A DNA stretch of 64,000 nt from DASYKS01 sp035995205. GTDB taxonomy: Bacteria; Acidobacteriota; Thermoanaerobaculia; Multivoradales; UBA5704. The notes under the pieces were generated by a model, which saw only the letters and a list, made by a program, of their open reading frames with translations, did no database searches and was not told the DNA's origin. Below, piece after piece: positions 59,198-64,000 of this stretch (position 1 is its first letter; each line of letters begins with the position of its first letter). The stretch covers positions 124,001-188,000 of the forward strand of contig DASYKS010000070.1 in assembly GCA_035995205.1 (NCBI GenBank), read 5' to 3'. A program made the translations under genes and the position numbers.

Positions 59198-59388
59198 CCG
59201 TGCTGCTCGTGCCACGCAAGCGCGATTCGACGGCGGGTCCGCTCGATGCTGAGTGGACTCGCCTACCGGATTTTCGAGGCGAAGTCGATCGAGGAGGTAG
59301 GGCGCTGAGCAGGATAACCTGCGGACTGGGAACTCAAGGGCTCTATCGTTGGTCTCATCCGGTAGGCAAAGGGACTTGGAGGAGCGCC

Positions 59389-59730
59389 ATGGACCTCAGA
59401 ACCTACTACAACCCGTTCGCAACTCTTCTGGGCGAGGCATTGGGGACGATCGTGATGATCTGCTTTGTCGCGGTTCCGCTGGGCTGGATCTTTGCGGGAA
59501 TCGCCACCTGGCGGCCGCTCCCTCACTTCTTCGCGGTCCTCTCGCGTTTGCTCGTCGGGGTCTACGCCGTAATCAGTGCGCTCTTGCTCGTGTTCTTGGC
59601 TATTTCGTGGATTTCCGGAGTGAGTGGGACGATGCTCGGGTTCATCGCGGCCAGCGTCTCAGGCATCCTCGCTTGGACCATCGTCGGAATGCGGAGCCGA
59701 GCGGAGGAGAGCATTCCGTCGCTGCTGTAG
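59389..59730 (+). CDS. Small membrane protein (paralogue of 58274-58627)
   Basis: 113 residues starting MDLRTYYNPFATLLGEALG, with TTGGAGGAG before the ATG. Hydrophobic segments IVMICFVAVPLGWIFAGIAT, LLVGVYAVISALLLVFLAI and MLGFIAASVSGILAWTIVG align with those of the earlier paralogue, and the terminus SRAEESIPSLL matches its SRREERLPSLL. The sharing of both ends suggests a conserved cytoplasmic tail. Role unknown. Confidence 0.72.
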   Translation: MDLRTYYNPFATLLGEALGTIVMICFVAVPLGWIFAGIATWRPLPHFFAVLSRLLVGVYAVISALLLVFLAISWISGVSGTMLGFIAASVSGILAWTIVGMRSRAEESIPSLL

Positions 59731-59819
59731 GGCCGTTTGGGGGGAGCAGGGCAGATTCGAGGTTCTGATTGTTCAAACGAGCTCGCGGCCTCCTGGGGCG
59801 GGTTCTCCGCTAGCGCCAG

Positions 59820-60041
59820 TTATGACTCGAACTCGCTCCTAGAAACGCCCGACTGCCGAATGATCGACTGGAGAGTACCGATCTTGAGGGTGGCATAATT
59901 TGGGACCGGTACGGTGATCGTGGTGCCTTGGAGTTGCAGCTGCATCACGATGTGGCTTCCACGTTGCCGAACCGAAATGAAGCCGTGCCACCAGGATTCC
60001 GCAGACGTCCCTACCCGACAGGACGCGCAGTTTTACCCAAC
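59820..60041 (-). pseudogene. hicA: Decayed hicA toxin gene
   Basis: Reading the minus strand after hicB, KLRVLSGRDVC.ILV is HicA-like but lies in one frame. The rest, HGFISVRQRGSHIVMQLQL.. TTITVPVPNYATLKIGTLQS, is in another frame and ends at a TAA. So a one-base shift separates the halves. The codon where HicA normally starts reads GTA, not a start codon. The motif RQRGSHIVM includes the catalytic-His region of HicA, so the protein was once functional. The partner hicB is intact and overlaps the remnant by nine bases. Confidence 0.72.
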
Positions 60042-60254
60042 CGCAACCTCCAGCCGAGTCACGTAAATCTCGTCGTGCAGACGCTGATTAATCTCCTCGG
60101 TCGAGGCGGTTTCGAAAAACAGCTCGACGGCTTCGCGGAGATTCTCCCGCGCCTCTTCGATCGAGTCACCCTGGCTAGCCACGTCCAGCTCCGGGCAGAG
60201 AGCAACATAGCCGTCGTCTTCGCGCTCAATGATCGCGGTGAACTGTTTTTGCAT
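60033..60254 (-). CDS. hicB: HicB family antitoxin, orphaned
   Basis: 73 residues, start at MQKQFTAIIEREDDGYVALC with TGGAGA before the ATG; an ATG eight codons earlier is less likely. The HicB fold pattern is present: FTAIIEREDDGYVALCPELD, then ASQGDSIEEARENLREAVEL, and a C-terminal DEIYVTRLEVAVG tail. The missing DNA-binding C-domain means it is the short RNase-H-like type. Because its hicA neighbour is broken, it may be a relic or could still neutralise a related toxin elsewhere. Confidence 0.85.
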   Translation of the reverse strand: MQKQFTAIIEREDDGYVALCPELDVASQGDSIEEARENLREAVELFFETASTEEINQRLHDEIYVTRLEVAVG

Positions 60255-60314
60255 GGCTCGTCTCCAGAGATGCTCCACGTCATTGCGGCCCAGCGATTCT
60301 ACTCCCCAGGCGCC

Positions 60315-61277
60315 TTACGACTCCGGAGCCTCCTCCTCGTCTTCCGCCACCGCCACCATGTGCGGGCCGAGGAGGGTGTCCCAGGAGCGCGACATTTTCT
60401 GGTACTCCTCCTCGCAGCGCTCGGCGCGCTCCTCGGGAAGCTGCCAGTCTTCGAGCTGGTCGGCGAAGTATTCGGGGTCGCTGCCGTAGGTCCAGCAGAG
60501 CAAGTTGTAGTAGCGCTGCTCGTCTAAGGCGTGCTCGTCGGCCATGTCGGGATCGTCTTCGCGGTCGGCGGCCGAGGAGTCGAACCATTCGGCGCTCGCG
60601 GTCATCGCCAGCTCGCTATCCTCGCCATCCCAGGTTTCGAGCAGCATGACCGTGGCGAGCTGGTCCACCGCATCCTCCTCCCGGCCGGTGACCGGAAGGT
60701 CGTAGATGTCGATCAAGGCGTGCCCCAGCTCATGGTAGAAGGTGAAGGTCAGAGCGGCGATCGCCTTGCCCCCCGCCTCTTCGCTCTCCTCGTCGGTCTT
60801 GGCCTCCTGGCCGAAGATCTCCAGGAAGTGATCGAGCAACTCGTAGCAGAGGTGGACCGCGCCGTCTTCCGGGTCATAGAAGGCGTTGACCTCGCCGCAT
60901 TCCTGAAGCTTGACGTCGAGATTGCGCGGCAGGACCAGGGTCTTGTCGAGATCCTCGACCACCTCCTCGAAGTAGCGCTCATCGTGGAATACCTTCTTGA
61001 GCTCGACGTGGTCGGGGTTGGTGACCTTGGCGTAGCTGAACCGTAGGTGACCGCGACCCGTGGCGGCCCGCGCGGTGCGAAGAATGTGGCGCCGGGGTCG
61101 CCCGGTCGATTCGCCGGAGCCGTCCACGGGAGCCGTCGCCGATGCGGTCTGGCCGGCAGGAGTCGCGGGCTCCGAGGCTCCGCCCCCGCCACAAGCGGAA
61201 ATGACGACAGAGAAGAAAAGGACGGCAAGCCAGGGGCCGATCGCCTGGCGGCGAGGACGCAATCCGCAATTTGTCAT
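60315..61277 (-). CDS. DUF4344 zinc-metallopeptidase-like lipoprotein
   Basis: 320 residues. The N-terminus ends in VVISACGGGG, a lipobox with Cys29 as the lipid anchor, then a low-complexity linker. The catalytic region contains the zinc motif HELGH at 182-186 (FYHELGHALIDIYDLPVTGR), followed by EEDAVDQLATVMLLE with a likely third acidic ligand (EDAVDQ). DUF4344 proteins are putative metallopeptidases close to this layout. The C-terminal part is acidic (DEHALDEQRYYNLLCWTYG). A membrane-bound protease or metal-dependent hydrolase is likely. The gene stands alone. Confidence 0.82.
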   Translation of the reverse strand: MTNCGLRPRRQAIGPWLAVLFFSVVISACGGGGASEPATPAGQTASATAPVDGSGESTGRPRRHILRTARAATGRGHLRFSYAKVTNPDHVELKKVFHDERYFEEVVEDLDKTLVLPRNLDVKLQECGEVNAFYDPEDGAVHLCYELLDHFLEIFGQEAKTDEESEEAGGKAIAALTFTFYHELGHALIDIYDLPVTGREEDAVDQLATVMLLETWDGEDSELAMTASAEWFDSSAADREDDPDMADEHALDEQRYYNLLCWTYGSDPEYFADQLEDWQLPEERAERCEEEYQKMSRSWDTLLGPHMVAVAEDEEEAPES

Positions 61278-61327
61278 GGTGCGGCGGTTTCTATCAGCTC
61301 TCCGAGCGGGAAGCGAGAGCCGAGCCC

Positions 61328-61454
61328 CACCCAGGCCGATGGCCTGGGCTTATGTGACGCGGCCCTTCAGGCCGCAAAAGCAGGGATCCCGCGGATTGTT
61401 TTAACGGCCTGAAGGGCCGTGTTCCGTTAGCCCAGGGCAACGCCCTGGGTGGCT
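61328..61454. repeat. REP-like palindromic pair (CACCCAGG / GGCCCTTCAGGCC type)
   Basis: Two related copies in opposite orientation, 61328-61374 and 61405-61454, each with a CCCAGG...CCTGGG hairpin and a second block of GGCCCTTCAGGCC. The whole forms a large inverted structure between the DUF4344 and methyltransferase genes. This pattern is common as dispersed repeats in several environmental phyla. The loop contains TTTTAACGG. Confidence 0.7.
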
Positions 61455-61512
61455 GGGTGGCAACGCCCTGGAACACGACCGCCGCCGCCCGCCTCGGGCT
61501 AGAATCCCGCCG

Positions 61513-62424
61513 ATGCTCCCTGTTCCCGAATGCCGCCTGCTGGTCGCCGCGGCGTGGTCCGATTACGCCCTGCTCGACAGCGGCTCGGGCGCGAAGCTCG
61601 AACGTTACGGCGCGTTCCGCGTGATCCGCCCCGAGCCCCAGGCGATGTGGCGGCGGACGCTGCTGGAGCGCGAATGGCTCGCGGCGGATGCGATCTTCGA
61701 GGCCGGAAGCGCCGAGGACTCGGGGCATTGGCGCTGTCCGAAACCGTTGCCCGAAAGCTGGCCGATCTCGTATCCGGGCCGCGTGGGGAGCATTACGCTC
61801 GCCGCGCGCCTCACGCCGTTTCGCCATCTCGGGCTGTTCCCCGAGCAGGCGAGCCATTGGGATTGGGCTGCGGAGAAGATCGCCACGGCTCGGGCTACCG
61901 GTCGCACGGCGCGGGTTCTCAACTTGTTCGCCTACACCGGTGCGGCCTCGATCGCCGCGGCGCTCGCCGGAGCGGAGGTCACCCACGTCGATGCGTCCAA
62001 GAAGGCGATCGCCTGGGCGAAGGAGAACCAGACGCTCTCAGGGCTAGGTGAACGGTCGATCCGTTGGATCGCTGAAGACGCCGTGGCGTTCCTGCGCCGC
62101 GAGGTCCGGCGCTTCAAGAGCTACGACGGCATCTTCCTCGACCCGCCGAAATTCGGCCGCGGCGACCAGGGCCAGGTCTGGAAGCTGTTCGACGATCTGC
62201 CCGAGGTGCTCGCGCTCTGCCGCCAGCTTCTGGCGCCCGAGGCGCTCTTTCTGGTGCTCACGACTTACGCGATCCGCGCCTCGTTCGCGAGCCTGCATTA
62301 CCTGCTCGAAGAGACGCTCGAGGATCTCGGGGGAACGATCGAGAGCGGCGAGATCTGCCTGGCCGAGGAAGCGACGGGGCGGATTTTGCCCACCGCTCTC
62401 TATGGCCGGTGGGGGGCAGGCTGA
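61513..62424 (+). CDS. rRNA-methyltransferase-like (RlmI/RlmK-type) SAM methyltransferase
   Basis: 303 residues starting MLPVPECRLLVAAAWSDYAL. The N-terminal region (1-75) resembles the accessory domain of RlmI/RlmK-like enzymes. The catalytic domain has ARVLNLFAYTGAASIAAALAGAE (motif I, 133-155), THVDASKKAIAWAKENQTL (motif II) and FDGIFLDPPKFGRG-like segment at 205-217 (YDGIFLDPPKFGRG), motif IV of RNA m5C/m2G enzymes. It probably methylates 23S rRNA. It lies 88 bases ahead of the higBA operator and is not coupled to it. Confidence 0.82.
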   Translation: MLPVPECRLLVAAAWSDYALLDSGSGAKLERYGAFRVIRPEPQAMWRRTLLEREWLAADAIFEAGSAEDSGHWRCPKPLPESWPISYPGRVGSITLAARLTPFRHLGLFPEQASHWDWAAEKIATARATGRTARVLNLFAYTGAASIAAALAGAEVTHVDASKKAIAWAKENQTLSGLGERSIRWIAEDAVAFLRREVRRFKSYDGIFLDPPKFGRGDQGQVWKLFDDLPEVLALCRQLLAPEALFLVLTTYAIRASFASLHYLLEETLEDLGGTIESGEICLAEEATGRILPTALYGRWGAG

Positions 62425-62446
62425 ACTAATCTGCGAGAACGAGTTG

Positions 62447-62470
62447 GTAACCCGTGAAGGTACGGGTTAC
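62447..62470 (+). promoter_or_regulatory. Dyad-symmetric operator candidate upstream of higBA
   Basis: A perfect inverted repeat GTAACCCGT (62447-62455), six-base spacer, ACGGGTTAC (62462-62470), ending ten bases before the higB start. HigA is a helix-turn-helix repressor and binds such dyads to autoregulate, so this is a strong operator candidate. Confidence 0.7.
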
Positions 62471-62479
62471 ACTTGACTG

Positions 62480-62761
62480 ATGGCGATCCTGAGCTTCCGG
62501 CACAAGGGGCTCGAGCTTTTCTTCACCACCGGAAAGACGACCAAGATTCAATCTCAACATGCGGATCGGCTCCGTCTCATCCTGGGCCGTTTGAATGTGG
62601 CCACGGAACCGCGGGATATGAATCTGCCGGGGCTCGGCCTACATCAGCTCAAAGGGGACCGCCGGGGAACATGGGCAGTCAGCGTCAGCGGAAACTGGCG
62701 AGTGACTTTCGAGTTTGTCGGGAAGGATGTCGAAGCGGTCGATTACGAGGATTATCACTGA
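62480..62761 (+). CDS. higB: HigB family mRNA-interferase toxin
   Basis: 93 residues starting MAILSFRHKGLELFFTTGKT. The RelE-fold HigB pattern is visible: QSQHADRLRLILGRLNVATE, then LPGLGLHQLKGDRRGTWAVS and SGNWRVTFEFVGKDVEAVDYEDYH. HigB is a ribosome-associated endonuclease that cleaves mRNA in the A site; Lys/Arg/His positions of the surface groove are present (KGDRRG, RVTF). Its order, toxin before antitoxin, is typical of higBA. No strong Shine-Dalgarno precedes the ATG. Confidence 0.92.
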   Translation: MAILSFRHKGLELFFTTGKTTKIQSQHADRLRLILGRLNVATEPRDMNLPGLGLHQLKGDRRGTWAVSVSGNWRVTFEFVGKDVEAVDYEDYH

Positions 62762-62769
62762 GGTAAACG

Positions 62770-63060
62770 ATGAGAATGCACAGTCCACCTCACCCGGGCG
62801 AGGTTCTGCGGTCGCTTTGCCTGGAACCACTCGGTTTGACGGTCAGCGATACGGCGAGAGCGTTGGGCGTGAGCCGCAAGACCCTGTCGGGGATCGTCAA
62901 CGGGCGCGTGGGAATCAGTCCCGAAATGGCTGTGCGGCTCTCCCTGGCGTTCGACACGACGGCGGAAAGCTGGCTCAACCAACAGATCCAGTACGACCTC
63001 TGGCGGGTGGAGAAGAAGCGCAACACGCTCCATGTCCAGCGGCTTGCGGCCGCCGCCTGA
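62770..63060 (+). CDS. higA: HigA family antitoxin
   Basis: 96 residues starting MRMHSPPHPGEVLRSLCLEP. The XRE-type helix-turn-helix is clear: LTVSDTARALGVSRKTLSGI, then NGRVGISPEMAVRLSLAFD and TTAESWLNQQIQYDLWRVEK. The HigA signature HPGEVL is at the start. It neutralises HigB and represses the operon, probably at the dyad at 62447-62470. The gene begins eight bases after the higB stop. Confidence 0.94.
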   Translation: MRMHSPPHPGEVLRSLCLEPLGLTVSDTARALGVSRKTLSGIVNGRVGISPEMAVRLSLAFDTTAESWLNQQIQYDLWRVEKKRNTLHVQRLAAAA

Positions 63061-63420
63061 ACAAACGTACCCGCCACCCCCTTCCCCTTCCGGCCGCGAT
63101 GCGCTATCTTGCGCCTCACCGCCGAATGTTCCTGTCCGGCTGCTCGAACCGTCTCTTGACGGGCTCTTGCGCCTTCGGGTAAGGTACGCGGGTTTCCCAG
63201 CCGCCGAGGGTCCCTCCCGGGACCGGGGCGGAGTCTTCTCCACGGGGATTTCCCCGCGAGAGTAAAGACAAGTTCCCGAGCCGCAGTTCCCCGCTCGGGA
63301 CATCGTGAGGAGCGGTTCCTCAGGGTCTCGCTGCCAGCTTTTGGCGGCTGATGGCCCGTCTCGCTCCGTAACGGCCATAGGGAATTAGGGATCAGGACAT
63401 ACGAGGGAGATCGGAACGGT
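63061..63420. other. Promoter and long leader of the rpsL operon
   Basis: 360 bases between higA and rpsL with no gene. It contains the sigma-70-like promoter at 63156-63185 and a 235-base leader with a stem CCCGAG (63274-63279, AAGTTCCCGAG...) pairing with CTCGGG near 63294-63299, and GC-rich palindromic stretches such as TCCCGGGACCGGGG. Autoregulatory leaders are known for ribosomal-protein operons, but I cannot assign a specific structure. Confidence 0.5.
63156..63185 (+). promoter_or_regulatory. Promoter for the rpsL-rpsG operon
   Basis: TTGACG (63156-63161), an 18-base spacer and TAAGGT (63180-63185), about 236 bases upstream of rpsL. It is the best sigma-70-like promoter in the window. 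Confidence 0.6.
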
Positions 63421-63795
63421 ATGCCTACGATTCATCAGTTGGTGCGCAAGGGGCGCGAGAAAGTCGTCTACAAGACGAAAGCTCCGGCCCTCCAGGGGTC
63501 CCCTCAGAAGCGGGGCGTCTGTGTCCGCGTTTATACCCAGACGCCGAAGAAGCCGAACTCCGCGCTGCGCAAGGTGGCGCGCGTGCGGTTGACCAACGGC
63601 ATTGAGGTGACCACCTACATCCCGGGCGTCGGCCACAATCTGCAGGAGCACTCGATCGTGCTGATCCGCGGCGGCCGAGTGAAGGATCTCCCGGGCGTGC
63701 GCTACCACGTCGTGCGCGGCACGTTGGATGCCGTGGGCGTCAACGGCCGCAAGCAGAGCCGCTCCAAGTACGGCACCAAGCGGCCGAAATCGTAA
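63421..63795 (+). CDS. rpsL: 30S ribosomal protein S12
   Basis: 124 residues starting MPTIHQLVRKGREKVVYKTK. Strongly conserved blocks are TPKKPNSALRKVARVRLTNG, EVTTYIPGVGHNLQEHSIVL and RGGRVKDLPGVRYHVVRG. Lys43 in the TPKKPNS loop is the wild-type, streptomycin-sensitive form. S12 lies near the decoding centre and controls translational accuracy. rpsG follows 48 bases downstream. Confidence 0.98.
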   Translation: MPTIHQLVRKGREKVVYKTKAPALQGSPQKRGVCVRVYTQTPKKPNSALRKVARVRLTNGIEVTTYIPGVGHNLQEHSIVLIRGGRVKDLPGVRYHVVRGTLDAVGVNGRKQSRSKYGTKRPKS

Positions 63796-63843
63796 CTTCT
63801 CCGAGTCAAGAGCTAGCGGAACACGGGCAGAGGATTAAGAAAA

Positions 63844-64000
63844 ATGCCGAGGCGCAGAGAAGTACCCAAGCGAGAGATCCTGCCGGATCCCCTGTACAAC
63901 TCGCAGCTGGTGACCAAGTTCGTCAACGTCGTGATGCGGGACGGCAAGAAGACCACCGCCGAGCGCATTTTGTACGCCGCCCTGGATGCCATCCGGGAAA
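63844..64000 (+). CDS. rpsG: 30S ribosomal protein S7 (partial, runs off window edge)
   Basis: First 52 codons: MPRRREVPKREILPDPLYNS, LVTKFVNVVMRDGKKTTAERIL and ALDAIRE fit the S7 N-terminus. S7 nucleates the assembly of the 30S head domain and can autoregulate its operon. The start lies 48 bases after the rpsL stop. The rest is outside the window. Confidence 0.96.
   Translation, partial: MPRRREVPKREILPDPLYNSQLVTKFVNVVMRDGKKTTAERILYAALDAIRE

Overview
The window is GC-rich, densely coded bacterial chromosome, most likely from an acidobacterium. Two things suggest this: two very large orphan MacB/FtsX-type permeases without an ATPase partner, one of them overlapping a PadR regulator (the ADOP/PadR pair typical of Acidobacteria), and many secreted proteins and lipoproteins with outer-membrane features, implying a diderm cell. 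The lineage is an inference; there is no rRNA gene to test it. I saw no tRNA, CRISPR array, prophage or transposase.

Layout. 1-13.9 kb (all minus strand): six paralogues of a secreted protein family in two subfamilies of three. Each has a signal peptide, about seven propeller-like repeats and two copies of a C-terminal module ending in ...DR.AF. Between the subfamilies lie a DUF433/DUF5615 toxin-antitoxin pair, ridA and a secreted esterase-like hydrolase. 14-15.9 kb: a CsbD-type stress protein, a small Rho-N-domain protein, then about 1 kb of apparently non-coding DNA holding two inverted arrays of degenerate 21-bp repeats. 15.8-19.5 kb: the operon trxB, MoxR-like AAA+ ATPase, VWA protein. 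19.6-22.9 kb: a DUF4143 ATPase divergent from L-serine dehydratase and ferritin. 22.9-30.9 kb: two ADOP permeases flank a coupled AlbA_2-type and ParA-like pair; the second has its PadR regulator. 31-36 kb: a DUF885 protein and a subtilisin-like protease with a PKD domain. 36-42 kb: a coupled operon of PLP decarboxylase, epimerase/reductase, methyltransferase, 2OG-Fe oxygenase and GT39-like membrane protein, preceded by a YhbY-like gene. 42.5-45.6 kb: an unknown gene beside a DUF2188 gene, a LOG-family gene, and a styrene-monooxygenase-like flavoprotein. 45.8-50.6 kb: an outer-membrane barrel protein and a tandem pair of S33 peptidases. 50.7-57.7 kb: ssb, dtd, a site-2-protease homologue coupled to an HU gene, a MshEN/GAF protein, and a TPR protein overlapping a lipoprotein. 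57.9-63.1 kb: small membrane proteins, a decayed hicA with intact hicB, a DUF4344 lipoprotein, an rRNA-methyltransferase-like gene and higBA. 63.1-64 kb: start of the rpsL-rpsG ribosomal operon, open at the window edge.

Recurring themes are lineage-specific expansion of secreted proteins, stop/start overlaps (TGATG and TTGA) that suggest translational coupling, a TATG[CA]T hexamer in probable promoters, and several families of REP-like palindromes, one of them inside a coding sequence.
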